This document shows positions 11,333-30,585 of a DNA stretch of 64,000 nucleotides, in pieces. The notes beneath the pieces are model-generated. The model ran no database searches and was not told the DNA's origin. It saw only the letters and a program-made list of their open reading frames with translations. Origin of the DNA: Typha latifolia (taxonomy: Eukaryota; Streptophyta; Magnoliopsida; Poales; Typhaceae); NCBI GenBank assembly GCA_019914945.1, contig CM034107.1, forward strand, positions 9,858,001 through 9,922,000, written 5' to 3'. The first letter of the stretch is position 1. Each line of letters begins with the position of its first letter. Both the position numbers and the translations under genes were made by a program.

Positions 11333-11897
11333 TCACACACACACACACTCGAGCTCGGGCTCGTTGGAGCCAAGCTGCTGGTTGGCCAGCAGCGATCGGT
11401 GCCCTCCCCATCGGCCCGGGTTCGCACTCTCCTCCCCCCTTCCTTTCTTCTTTTCTTCTCTTTGTCTTCTTCTTCTTCTTTCTTTCTTTCTTCTTCTTTC
11501 TTCTTCTTCCTCCTTGGTTCTTCATCATCTTTTTGCAATAGTGTTGGGCTTGGCAAAAGTGCATTGCATTATTTTTCCTGAGTTGCATGATCTATTGTAA
11601 TACTGGATAAAATGCATATGATTTATCATTTATAAGGAAAGCATAAAATCTCATTAATATGATAGTTGATAGAAAGCATGAGAATACCTGAGTGGGCGCG
11701 AGGGTCAGGATACCCTTGGTGGATGATTGATTGCTCGACATAGTCACAATCCTGTGGCCTTACATTAGATATCGTTAGCCTATGTGCGCAGCAGACATTC
11801 GGACACATGCCATTAGCTAGGACATATGTGATAAGTTATCATCACGTGGTTTCTATCAGCTAGAAGGGTGCCCGGTCTGGATGGATATAATAAATCT
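10964..11897 (+). mobile_element. Possible LTR fragment with CT-rich centre
   Basis: It begins TGTAACAACCCAGCC, a typical start for long gypsy LTRs. It then has GC-rich DNA, a CT/CA microsatellite and a part (11690-11880) with CCTGAGTGGGCGCGAGGGTC-like wording that resembles LTR interiors. No matching end or target duplication was found, so this is a weak assignment. Confidence 0.3.
11279..11350. repeat. (CT)n/(CA)n microsatellite
   Basis: About 23 uninterrupted TC dinucleotides are followed by a short CACTCTCTCACACACACACAC run. The long Ser/Leu- or Arg/Glu-rich open frames over it on both strands come from the repeat. Confidence 0.95.
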
Positions 11898-12275
11898 AAG
11901 GACGAAAGAAAGCCGAGAGCGCAGAGAGCTAAGGACGAAGAGAGCTAATAACAAATATGACAAAGATATATATATAACGTTCGGTTATTATTTAAATAAG
12001 TTAAGTTAATTAGAGTTATAGAATGACCTTAATACCCTTGAGTAAGTTTAAATTTAAAGGTAAAAAAGGAACCCAATTTTAAAGTAAAATGAGAAATATT
12101 TTAAGTGTTCTGAAATTTTAAATGTAATGAAACATTAACTGTTTAACTTAAAATTAATTGGCACTAAAAGCAAAATAAAAGGGTTGAACAATAAATCTCT
12201 ATATGGTAGTCTAAATAATAAAAAAAGTTAGGGTGTTTTTTTTAAAATTCCATTTTCATTATATATATATATATA
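11898..12275. repeat. Direct repeat, copy 2
   Basis: This shares the ordered motifs of 8786-9240, including GACCTTAATACCCTTGAGTAAG, AGTAAAATGAGAAATATTTTA and GGCACTAAAAGCAAAATAAA, with scattered differences. It has a shorter minisatellite at its head. Confidence 0.75.
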
Positions 12276-14560
12276 GAAAAGTTTGCCATCACGCTTGAAT
12301 TGAAATCAGCTCAATTCGAGACAATTTTGAACCAGAGCCTAACTGGAGCCTAATCGATCCGATCAATAAGCAATTTCAAGACTTAACCATTCAAGCTTGA
12401 ATTAAGACATAATTTAAAAATAAATTTAGAATTAAACTCTATAATATTAAAGTACATAACAATCCACTTAAGTAAATATTAAAATATAATAAAATTATAG
12501 TATAATATAGCAAATATTACTCATATATTATAACTATTTTTTATCGAGTTTATTTGATCGAGCAGGCTTGATTATTTTGATAACCCTAGTACTGACAATT
12601 TTGACAAGTATAATGTAGACAAGCATTTCCTCAGGAATAGGATACGGGATCTGTCAGCTTCTGGTTTTATTCCCCCGAGTCCTCTTGCGCTAGCTGGAAA
12701 GGTGTCAGCAGATCCAATTAGTACTAGGAATCCAAGATTTTGCGCTCTTGACACGCCTGTGCTTGTCACCTTCACCGTATGGGTTTGTGGCATGCGACCT
12801 AATGCCGAGTTATGGTGGATTTTGGAACTTTGAGATCTTCTAGCTCTTGTTGATTCACCTCCGGGTTACTGGTCATGGAGCAAGTCTTCGTTTGGCCGTC
12901 TCCCCATCAGCAGCACTGTGGCTCAAGCTGACTTTGCTGGGCTCCTAGATTGAGATACTTAGGCTTGAGTACAACTAGTTGTTGGACATACAGATGGGGG
13001 TAGTCTGTTTTGATTTGCATATCTAGAGCTCGTCTATGCATGCATTTCGGCACCTCGTGTTTGATCGCAAAAGGAACAATATCTCGACATACTCCTCTAC
13101 TTCACAAGCACCTCTTGGCTTTTGCCATTTGAGAGAGACGATAAGGGAAGGGACAAAGAGCTTTGTAATGTCCAGCTTCACCCTTATTCGAATGAACTTT
13201 GTGAAATGATTTGAAAGGTGTAGGATGAGTGGGAGGCAAGCTCGTCCGGCAAAAGTGAAAACCCACTACTTTTTAACATTATTTTATTTATTTTATGGAT
13301 CATAGGAGGGGCCTAACCCCTCTTTTGGCTCTAAAGCTCGCCCTCGATAGAAGACATTGTCAAATAGAGAATTTGACTAGAGCAGCATATCCATTAAAAG
13401 ATAACGCATGTGTCCTAAGATGAACTCAATAAAAATGTAAACCTCCTGTTGAACAAAATGGTAAAAGTTTATTTAATTTTGGTTTCTAATAAGATTACGA
13501 ATAGTGAAAGTGTGGCTTATGGATTCTTTAGATCTTTAGAGTTTGAAGATAGAGGTGTCAGAAAAGTTACTAGATGAATAATTAGCTTGTCTCAACCAAT
13601 CATTTATAGCGACATTGCTTTTTGGTCCTTCTATGTCAGCTCTTTCTATCATTGTGGGGTAGAATTTACCAAATATTAGATTGTTCACCGACCAATAGGA
13701 AATGTGAGCTCAATTTAGACCATTAAGAAATAGCTTAGTTTTACCCTAATAATGATGGTGCCATGCTAGTAATTCAACTTAGTATATGAGGAATTTAAAT
13801 TAAAATCCGAGCTAGCACGCGGTGATAGTGCCTGTCGCCCGCCTCCGCATGTGAGCCATAAATGGCTTGTTGTTTAGAGCTGATGGTTTGCAAATTCGGA
13901 TGCAGGTATTTGTTGTACCAGTACTTGCCAAGGTCTTGAGTTGGCCTTGCAAATTTCATTGTGTGGTCACACAATTTTTCCTCGTTTTATTTTATTTTTA
14001 TTGATCACGAAACCCAAACCTTATAAGCAAGATAAAGATACTAGCCACCGCATGTACTACTCTAATAAATTTTTTATTAAATATCAATTTTAATATCTAT
14101 TTGGGAAATCAAATCTATGGCCTCCATTGTAAGTTAATTATTTTCTCATTTTTAACTAGACAGGTTTTGTTTGAAAAATAGATGTCAAACTGTTTGTCAT
14201 GCTAACTAACTGAAGAACTCTGATATTTGTCATGCTAAGTGAAGCCTTCGAGTTGAATGCCAAAAAAACAAAAAAACAAAAAACAAAGAAGCAAGTGTTA
14301 CTTGTCACTTCACTTTTTGGTAGAGCAGTGGCAGAATGCATGTTCCTGATAGTTTTCTTGTCTCAAAATTATCAATCTGTTGCTATTCCATATCAAACTG
14401 TTTTAACTAGCACAGTCAAAGCTCTATCCATTATTTTGGTAATGTGGTATCAAACTTAATTCAAACAGGGAAAAAAGAACCCTGTCACTGAACCATAACC
14501 TCTTGAGCAGAGCTCTTATAAAATTATCTACTGTGGTAAGATAACAAACATAGTTCAACT
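12276..14560. other. No gene recognised; decayed repeat DNA
   Basis: 12570-13270 has mixed composition and short frames on both strands. One minus-strand frame (12572-12793) and several plus-strand pieces are open only briefly, so this may be a retroelement remnant, family unknown. 13810-13950 is somewhat GC-richer. 14230-14290 has a poly-A-like run. 14300-14560 is likely the 3' flank of the COA3-like gene. Confidence 0.5.
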
Positions 14561-14581
14561 GGAATTTGAGGATGACAGGTC

Positions 14582-14779
14582 TCAAGATCCAGTTCTGGGA
14601 GCTGTCTTATTGTCCTCCTTTGTCTTTATTTCTTCGAATTTATCGATTGCGACCTGCAGCTCATCTGTACCTCCAACAGCTCTCATGGTGTAGTAGTACA
14701 CTCCGAGAACAAAAGTCGACAACCCACCTGCAACAATCAGGTTCTTGGTCTTGGGTGCGAGACTGTTAAATCCCTTCAT
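14582..14779 (-). CDS. COA3/CCDC56-like mitochondrial cytochrome oxidase assembly protein
   Basis: The single coding exon gives a 65-residue protein. It reads LAPKTKNLIVAGGLSTFVLG and then GVYYYTMRAVGGTDELQ, followed by a charged Lys/Glu-rich tail. A short basic start, one membrane segment at about residues 12-32 and a coiled tail fit the COA3 family of inner-membrane factors that help mature COX1. Small plant proteins with this sequence pattern are known. I chose the ATG at 14777-14779, just 8 bases inside the exon; the acceptor is CCCTAG at 14788 on the minus strand. A non-coding first exon lies at 16083-16250. Membership rests on the family pattern; its role in this plant is inferred. Confidence 0.8.
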   Translation of the reverse strand: MKGFNSLAPKTKNLIVAGGLSTFVLGVYYYTMRAVGGTDELQVAIDKFEEIKTKEDNKTAPRTGS

Positions 14780-15294
14780 CAAAGAGTCTAGGGAAAGAGA
14801 AGAAAAATGTTCTCATCAGATATCATCCAAAGAATGCAAAAGTTAGAAGTTCTATTTGGCAATTCCATTTTTCTTTTTCCACTTACACTTGAGAACACTA
14901 ATCATGTGATATGGGCATATGGAATGGCAGCTCTTGTATATATCATTGCAGTAATTTTAGTTGATATACTCATTCCAAATAAAGTTGCTAAATGATAATT
15001 TAAGATCTCAAGCCTGATGCGAGTGTCAAGTTTAGCCTTAACAACAATGAAGCCTCAAATCACACAATTATCTGGGGTCAAGCATATCAAACCTTGCCTG
15101 AAAACACTATTTCCATAAGTTGAAATAGGAATTAAAAACTAAAGCATGCACGCGCACAAACACAGCATAATTTTTATCTCAAAAATAATATCGGACAAGA
15201 ATGTAATGGAGAAAAGTTAGGAAACCAGACAACCTACATATTGGAATAGTTTGATTGCTTCACTCAATGATCTTAGGATCGATCATTGTTTATC

Positions 15295-15481
15295 AAGAAC
15301 AAGGAAAATGTCTACTTTTTAATATCTCTTGTAGTCTTATTTTGAATCACATAATTTAACTAGGCCACCCACCTCCAACTATAAGTGAGGTGAGAAAAGA
15401 AAAGCATTCTCTCACAAGCAAAAGGATGATGCCTTCAAATAAGAACAAGGAAAATGTCTACTTTTTAATATCTCTTGTAGT
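15295..15481. repeat. Identical 41-bp direct repeat, 146 bp apart
   Basis: AAGAACAAGGAAAATGTCTA with the following 21 bases occurs at 15295-15335 and again, base for base, at 15441-15481. Unit B has a single copy (near 28755-28794), so this arose in unit A after the large duplication or was lost from B. Confidence 0.85.
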
Positions 15482-16082
15482 TAAGGGTAAAAATAGATCG
15501 AATACAGATTGGATAGTGCCAACATACGAATCTATATTTTCAATCTGGGGTACAGATATTGCATAAATAGCAAAATTTAAAATCATATCATAACTAAATA
15601 GATACGAATAATTTTCGAGTGATTCGTCAGAAAAGGGGATGATAGCTACTTTCTTTCTTTCCCCATCCATATTCGATACAGATTGAATCTTAAACAAATT
15701 ATGACATTTCTTTTGGACAGTTAAAACAAAATACTAAAAATTTCACAAAAATAATTTCTTGCAGGTCAAGTACATACAATATTAGCAAAATTAATCTCTA
15801 CAAGAACAAACTAAAAACTACAAATTCTGCATAAGAGGGACATGCACATCTGTGAGGATCTATAACCTGAATAATATGGAACAAAAAAAAAATTCTTTTA
15901 ATAAAGTAACAAAGTCTGACTAATATGCACATCTGTGCAGATCTAGAAAGGGTTATCCATTCACAAAATCTGTCATATACCCATTACACATAACTAGTTA
16001 ACTACGGGAAATTTATAGCAGATCAATGACCCAAATATGAAAAAGTAGAGCAAGTTAATAAATGAACTTTAGATGCCATTAC

Positions 16083-16250
16083 CTGGGAAGGCCTTGAAAT
16101 CACCCAAATGAAGACGATGGCGGCAGAGCTTGATGACGGACGCGACGGCGGCGGAGCTTGGTGACGGCGGAGAGGCGATGGCGCTGGAGGAATCGATGTC
16201 GGCAGACGGTGATTTAGGGACTTCGGTGGCGACTTAGGTTGGGGATGTTT
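16083..16250 (-). other. 5' untranslated first exon of the COA3-like gene
   Basis: GC-rich DNA ending in CCTTCCCAG with a donor GTAATGG on the minus strand. It has no ATG in the stretch that would be transcribed. It lies ~1.3 kb upstream of the coding exon. The start is approximate. Confidence 0.55.
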
Positions 16251-16259
16251 TGTTTCGAC

Positions 16260-18210
16260 CAGAGAGAGAAAATGGTTAGATGGGTTCGGGTCGGATTAGA
16301 GGTGGATGAAAGATAGGGTACGGTTTAGGTTAATAACGGGTCGGATTTAGGTTTTTAGCGGATAGCATATATAATATAAGCATATTATTTAAAAAATATA
16401 GAGGTAAACGAATATCCGACATTTATATCTAAAAAATTATACCCAACTCATATTCGTATTCATATCCATAATCATATCTGTATCTGAATTTTTTTTTAAA
16501 ATATATCTACCTGCGTTCAAATTCATATCCAGATTTTTTTTCAAACATTCTATCTGTATCTAATTCTGTATCCAAGTCATGTAAGAAATTTTTCCTTAGA
16601 ATCTAAATCAAACCGGATCAAATAGTTGGTCAGTTAATCCGTCCCGGTGGCCACACCACTATACAGTGCTTAATGGATATGTGAGCACAAAGATTGTATT
16701 TTTAATATAGAAAAATAATTATATTTGATATACAATATATTATATCTGAAATATATATACATGCATTATCACAATCAAATTAACACTCGCGACTACACAT
16801 TTACACTAATTCAAATAAACAAATCAATAGTAACTACACACTAATTAGTGGATTTGGGATTTTTAAGTTAGGGATTTGATGCGAGATTAGTGGATTTTCT
16901 TTAGTCCAATCGGATCCAACTCGATTGGACTAAAGAAAATGTGTCAATGCATGCACATCCCAGTATACCACTGTCTATGATATATAAGTATTTAATTATC
17001 TTTTCTTTGACTATAGGTTTATATAAGAGTACATTAAAATCTTTTTTAAATGGAAGTCTCTGTATCCAAGCAATACGATCTCTTTAAATCTTATCATGCA
17101 AATAATGCAAGCTTATAAAGAATAAATGAAATAAATCCCACTAAAAGTTTGAGGTCTAAAAGGGTGATTTACACCAAAATGTTTTTTTAATTTTGTAATT
17201 GCAGAAATATGCTGTCCCATTATCAAATTCAAATTTTGAACTCTTTTTTTTTACTGATTTAGCCCTAATAAATTTTAAAAAGACTTTCGTGTCTTAAAAA
17301 ACATCATGCATCACCTATTTAATTTATACACATCGTCTACGTAAAATATATTCTCTATTTTTAATAATACGCATATTAAGATTTCAAAAAAAGTCAACAC
17401 ATTACCTATATAATTTATACGCATCGCCCATACAAAAGGTACGCTCTAATTTAAAAAAATACATCACGCATCACCTATGTAATTTATTCGTACCATCCAT
17501 ATGTATGCTGCAATTTTCAAAAATGTACACATCCATATTTAAAAAAAAATATCACGCATTATCTATATAATTTATACGCATCGCTTATAAAAATTATACG
17601 CTCTAATTTTTAACAATGTGCGCATTATTAAACGATTAGATTAAATTAGAAAAAATATAAATTAGTTTAAATCAATAAAAAAAATACTTAAATTTGTAAT
17701 TCGATAATAAGAGGATCTATTTTTGCTAATTAAAAAACTAAAAGGCTTTTCACTGCAAACCACCGATACAAATTATCAAAAACCAAAAATAATATTTATA
17801 TGCTTATATTTTTATTGTTGTCCTAGTTACGGATTTGAACAGTGGATGTTTTTATTTCCCTAAAAATTTCACATGGCAATGTTTCTTTAAGATAGAGTTT
17901 TAGTTGTGGAATAACTTCCAAACTAGTTTAGGTATACTTATTTCTTCCTCTATAATAGATGTATGAGGAGAGAGAAAAGAGAGGAAGAGAAACTAAGATG
18001 ATGTCTTTTCAGGGATAAAATAATAATTAGTACATATAAAATATTAGATGGAGATATCAAAAGAGAGTAGTAGATATTAATAAGCTTATTCCATAGCCAA
18101 ACAGTGCCAAGTTTATATCCAATACAAGTGGTAGTGTAACGCTTGGCTGAAGCCATGAAGGTATAAATTAATATCAACACCACAAATCAATTGATATCTT
18201 TTGCAGTAGC
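16260..18210. other. No gene recognised; AT-rich intergenic repeats
   Basis: 16300-16600 is composed of ATCCGAC/CATATCC-type wording seen in dispersed plant repeats. 17300-17640 holds a tandem repeat listed separately. 17940-18200 is AT-rich with no coding support. Confidence 0.55.
17300..17640. repeat. Degenerate tandem repeat, about four units of 70-90 bp
   Basis: The block CATCACGCATCACCTAT-TAATTTATACGCATCGCCCATA-TACGCTCTAATTTTT recurs with starts near 17303, 17393, 17461 and 17549. Units have diverged and unit length varies. Confidence 0.65.
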
Positions 18211-18549
18211 AAATTATATCAAAAACCTGATAACAAATCAGACCAAGTAGAAGAAATACACAACAAAGACAGATGCCAAAGATATAAACAGGAAACAATT
18301 AAATGGTTTTATACAGCTAATAAGAGATTTTGACGATTCTGCAGTTGTGTCAAGTGTCATTAATGGATGAGAAACAACCTCCCAGAGTTGCAACTGTTTA
18401 TTAACCGTCTCACAACATTAAAGGCAGGTCAGATCTGATAAAGCTTTTTTTTTTTAACTTATCAAACTGAGATTGCTGCCTCTACTACACCATAGATTTA
18501 AATAGAAGGGACAGATATCACATATATGGATAGTATGGCAAAATAACAA

Positions 18550-25728
<7,179 letters not shown>

Positions 25729-25770
25729 GGCGATCGATTTGAGAAGAGAAAAGTGTCAATAGGCAGACTG

Positions 25771-25780
25771 TTTTATAAAA
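25771..25780 (-). promoter_or_regulatory. Candidate TATA box of cysteine synthase A
   Basis: TTTTATAAAA on the minus strand lies 43 bp above the ATG, which would give a leader of only 15-20 bases. The aligned position in copy B is changed to a T/A run without TATA. Confidence 0.45.
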
Positions 25781-26039
25781 ACCCAGGGAGCCAAGGAATT
25801 GGGAAGGATTAAAGGATAAGGGATTTTTAATTTTTCTCCTCATCTCTTTTTGTGTCATTTAATTTGTTAACTCGTCACCTGTCACTAATTGGCTATCACT
25901 TTCTTTCGTTTTAAGAGAAAAAAAAAAAAACCTAAGACTTCATTAAAGAAAGTCAAGGGTTCAAAATACACCTAACAACACCAGAAATAACTCATCCCAA
26001 TCCCAAGGACATCTCTAGCCATAATGGTTTGAAACCCAG

Positions 26040-28230
26040 GTATCTACAGTGAGCAGCATTGTTTTCATTACGGTAGATGTGTTGTGTTTTAAAATTTATA
26101 AAAACAAAAATCAAATGCTTGGAATCATCCATCATTCCTTTTAAGTTTCCACAAGCTTAGTTGTTAATTAAGAAGCTGAATTAGGATCTAAGAGTCAGTT
26201 TTAAAGACTACTTTATGAAATCCAAACTCCTTAGCTCTTAGGATAGCTTCCCTCAATGCCCACGCTTCAGAATAAATTGCTTCTATGCCAATACAACGAC
26301 TTCCATCTGGTGATAAGACACATATATTAGAATCCTGAAAATCCACCCCCACCACCCTATTTAGTTTTTGGACAAAAGCACTGTCAATATTAATCTTAAT
26401 TGTTCATTTAATCTATTATCTGAAGTGGGTTTTGGCTTAACAGATTCCTAAAAATACTCAACAGTCATCGTTAATATATTCCTCCAAAACTAATAAATAG
26501 ATGGACCCTAAACCCTTAAACACGTATGTTAGGTTTTATTTGTACTAATATAATTAACAAATTGTATTTAAAAATATAATTTTATTTATATAATGAGTCT
26601 AGATTTTATGTGTAAGCATATATACAAGTTACAACAAGTTATAAAATATCTGATGGAGAATATTAAAGTAGAAGATTAATTTTGAAGTCAAAATATTTAA
26701 AACGATTTTAGAATCGTTATTGAAGTGATTAAACAGTTTCATAATAGTTGAAGAAGTATGAAATTTTACTTAAAGATACAGGAACAAGCAATCTACATTC
26801 AATTATCTAGTTTGTTGTTTGAACAAGGTGTTCGAATGCACTCGGGTCGCATTTGAACGCACCCACATATAGATAACGCATCACGTTCAAATGCGAAATT
26901 AGGAATTCGCACATATAGATAACACGTTTTAGCCGTTTAAACGCACTCGGGCTGCGTTTGAATGCACCCACATAACATACAAGTTTTTGGACTTCTAAAA
27001 GTTCTATTTTGACTTGAATTTGGTCTTATCTTATTATCATATATAAGAGTTGAGATGTCCTAACTCTAGAGAAGTCAGTGAGTGACTGCTTTTGAAAATA
27101 ATTTTTTGGAGCAACAATGTTCTTCCACCAACAAGATTGTCTCTTTTACAATGCACTAAGCTTTTATTTTAAGTGTTATCTAGACGAAAAATCAATCTCG
27201 AAAGCTATTAAGATTGGAGATCAATTGGGGGAAGCGGTGAATTGTGAATTTTAGCGAGCAAAACTGAGAGAAACAAAGTCATGGGGATCGACAGATTGTT
27301 TTGTAAGTCATTTTTGTAAATCTACAAGTTTAGTAATTGATTTTGATCCGTAATTTTTTTCCCGTTTTAGTTTTTTCACGTAAAAATATTGGTGCTCATC
27401 TTTGCTTTACTTTTTTATATTTATTCCACATTTATTTAACAAAGAGTTAATATCATTGTCTAGGATTTAGATACATACGCGTGTCTAAGTTTAGTTTTTT
27501 TCATATTTGCAATAGAGAGTTTGCAATGATAACCTGAGTGAAGTATTGTTAATATGACTGACTATCAACAACCAATCTCCACTAAAGGAGAAATGAAAAC
27601 TCAACACTTATTGAAAGATCCCAAAATTGACTAGAAATTTCACAATCAAGGAAGATATGTTCAATAATTTTCCCATCCCTCCCACACATGTTATATATAG
27701 GATCAACGGATGCATGTTTAAAAAGCCTATCTTACCGTATTTTACCGATTCTTCTCATAAGTTTTTATAATAAGTATTTACTCCTCGGGGCAATATTCAT
27801 GCTTAAAACGAAATTTCCACTTCTCGTCCACAGTAGTGTAATTCATCATATTATTTTGAAGAAGAAACATATAAGTAGACTTAATCGTAGGAAGCTTGGA
27901 ATCATCCTGCCAAACTCAAGTATCCCTTGTTGGAATTCTTGGTAATCAAGGATTTGCCACCCTAACGCTGGCCAAACCTAAGATAGACTTTATCCGCATC
28001 CCAATTATAGTTAATCTAGCCATTCTTATATCCAAGCTTAACATTCATATTCAGATAAGTCAATTTTCAAGTAATCGGCAAACTGAAAATCCACAGGTCT
28101 TGATATATATATATATAAGTAGAGCGATCGAATTCAGATAAGTCAATTTTCAACTTTAGCAACAGTATCTTTCCAATCCATAACTTTGAGCCTATTAGGT
28201 GAGAGCTCCACCCTCCCATGCTGAATATTC
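26040..28230 (-). mobile_element. LINE 3' remnant (zinc-binding and RNase H domains), interrupted
   Basis: At 27600-27720 the minus strand reads HASVDPIYNMCGRDGKIIEH then IFLDCEISSQFW, the zf-RVT domain found at the end of plant LINE polyproteins. Downstream at 26140-26420 it reads EAWALREAILRAKEFGFHKV then VFKTDS, the RNase H-like domain (E...A..A...G....v...DS), with one stop. Between them lies LTR-like DNA (about 26527-27550). The remnant lies between the two duplicated units. Confidence 0.75.
26527..27550 (+). mobile_element. Possible copia-type LTR inserted in the LINE remnant
   Basis: The interruption starts TGTTAGGTTTTATTTG, a common copia LTR start. It contains GTTTTAGTTTTTTCACGTAA, wording typical of the poly(A) region of such LTRs. 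The right end is uncertain and no target duplication was found. Inside, at 26830-26970, units built on GTTTGAACGCACTCGGG...GCATTTGAACGCACCCACATA are repeated. Confidence 0.4.
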
Positions 28231-28859
28231 AACCACTACTTCATATCCCTTGATTCTTTGAAGAGCCTAGAGAAAGGAAAAAAAAATATATTATCATCAG
28301 ATATCACCCATAGAATACAAAAGTTAGAAGTTCTATACGGTAGTTCTATTTTTCTTTTTTCCAGTAGCACTTGAGAACTCAATCGTGTGATATGGGTATA
28401 TGGCATTGTAGTCATTTTAGGTGATATATTCATTCCAAACAAAATTGCTAAATGATAATTTAAGGTTTCAAACCAGATGCGAGTGTAAGATTTAGCCTTA
28501 ACAACAACAATGAAGCCTCGAATCCTAACTATCTGAGGTCAACCGTGTTGGACATTGACTGAAAACGCCAGTTTCCATAACTTGATACAGGTCTAAAAAA
28601 ACTAAACCATGCGCATACAAACGCAACACAACTTTCATCTAAAGAAAATAATATCAAACAAGAGCGTAATAGACAAAAGGTAGGAAGACAGAAAACCTAT
28701 ATATTGGAATAATTTGATTGCTTCACTCATAGGATTGATCGTTGTTCATCAAGAACAAGGAAAATGTTACTTTTTAACATCTCTTGTGGTCTTATTTTGA
28801 ATCACATAATTTAACTAGGCTACCCACCTCTAATAAAAAAGGAATGATGCCTCCAAATA

Positions 28860-29390
28860 AGAATGATATCTAATTGCTTAGTCACCCCACTATACGACGC
28901 ATAAGTGATATGCGAGCACATATGCAGCCACCTATAAGTAGTGGAGAGAAGGACCATAACCATCAGGAGAGGAGAGAGACGAGCACCGTTGGGAATAGAG
29001 GTGATCATATGGCTCGACTTGCTCATGCTTAGCCCAGCCTCGACTTAGACCCGACCAGCCCAAGCCCAAATTGTTTATGGGTGACACGGGCCAACACTTT
29101 GCCTGCTCGTCGGCCTGACCCGAAATCCCAACCCAAAGCCCGCCCATTGAGCTCGGTCCAATCTGAACGAAAATATTTTCTAAAAAGTAGTCCTAATAGT
29201 ACAAAAAAATTCTAAAAATAGTTAAAAATATTTTGAAAATTTCATTAAGCCCGGGCCACCCATTAAGCCTGGCCGACCCTAGCCCACTTAGCTCGCTCTC
29301 TCATAGGTTGATGACTGTAATGAGATAGACTATTCTAGCCTAGCCAGAGCCACTCTTGAGCTGGCTAGCGAACAAAGTGCCCAAGCCAAG
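28860..29390. repeat. GC-richer CCCG/AGCCC repeat insertion specific to unit B
   Basis: The stretch is made of AGCCCAGCC, GACCCGAC, CCCGGGCC and AGCTCG words, as in dispersed non-autonomous transposons of plants. It lies between the COA3-intron homology and the 3' flank of the cysteine synthase copy. I found no clear termini. Confidence 0.4.
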
Positions 29391-29879
29391 TTATATCAAA
29401 AATCTGATAACAAATCAGACCAAGTAGAAGAAATACATGCCAAAAACAAATGTCAAAGATATCAACAGGAAAAATAACTAAGCTATTTTATACAACTAAT
29501 AAAAGATTTTGACAACTCTGCAGATGTTTGTAAGCGTCAACAGTGGATGAAAGAGAAACAACCTCGCACCTTATCAACAAAAGCAAGAACATACAAGTTG
29601 CAAGTGTTTTTTTAACAGTCTCAAAGCATAAAGCTTATTTACTTATCAAACCAAAATTGCCTCTATTACACCATAACTTTTAATATAAGGGATATATATC
29701 ATGAATATGATAGTAGGGCGAGATAACTATCATGGCTCAGGTTGCATCTTCTCACATTCGTCTCGTATTGACTGAAATAGAACAGATGAAAGATACCTCT
29801 CACCAAAGCTTGGAAACACAACCTGCAACAATCAACAAGTTAGTTTTGATTACAAATGGAGAAAGACGGTGAATCATAC

Positions 29880-30585
29880 GCAAGTATCCGCAACCTGACC
29901 AATGGAATCCCAAAAGGTCCTAAAAGATTAGTATAAAACTCGTCGGGTCTGGGGGCCTTAACCGACGGGAGCTCCCACAGAGTATAAGGCCTTGTTTGGT
30001 CTAATGCTAAGCCCCGAACTCGATTAGTTAATCTCATTTTTTAGTCCTGACTTTCTGAAGAGTAAACTTGATTAAACATAAAAAAAAATAAAAAGATATT
30101 TGGTTACTAAACCAATTTAGGGGTCCTTGAACCAATTAAGAAGGGGTCCCTAACTCAAAACAAATAAGGTCTTACAGATTTCATCCTGAGAGAAGGGGGT
30201 TAGAAGGTCATTATGGAACTTCAAGGAACGGTAAAGAAGTGACTAGGCATTCGGGAACACATTTATGATGACCAAAGGGAATGCTAGAAGTCTGTGAAAC
30301 CCTTCGCGGTATAGTCCTCGGCCTCAAAATCATTGGACTCCAGACGCAAGAAATAAAGTTATGATGCTTACGAGCTGGAGTCATTTGATGAAAAATGTGG
30401 GTGTTACGATCACCACCTGAAAGCCATTGGACTCTAAACTTCGAATGCCAATTAGTTTCAATCTGCTTAAGAACAACGCAGTGGTTGCTATAGAGCGACC
30501 GGAGATGCTCAACCTTGCTCAAAGAGAGACTCATAGGAGTCCTTGGATTCCATGGTGGAGACTGGTATAATTTTGTGGGGTAGTC
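29880..30585 (-). mobile_element. LINE fragment in intron 9 of copy B
   Basis: The same LINE piece as at 18702-19215 (SKFRVQWLSGGDRNTHIFHQ and MTPARKHHNF). It is split by a MITE at 29988-30171. It is shared by both copies and so predates the duplication. Confidence 0.8.
29988..30171. mobile_element. Tourist-like (PIF/Harbinger) MITE inside the LINE fragment
   Basis: A 184-bp insertion absent from copy A. It begins GGCCTTGTTTGGTC and ends ACAAATAAGGTC, so the ends form an imperfect inverted repeat. It is flanked by TAA (29985-29987) and TTA (30172-30174), the usual 3-bp target of this superfamily with one change. The empty site in copy A reads AGTATTACGG. Confidence 0.7.

Noticed and set aside
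11185..11600. Lys/Arg/Glu-rich and Ser/Leu-rich frames on both strands
   Set aside because: Products of (CT)n and CTT repeats.
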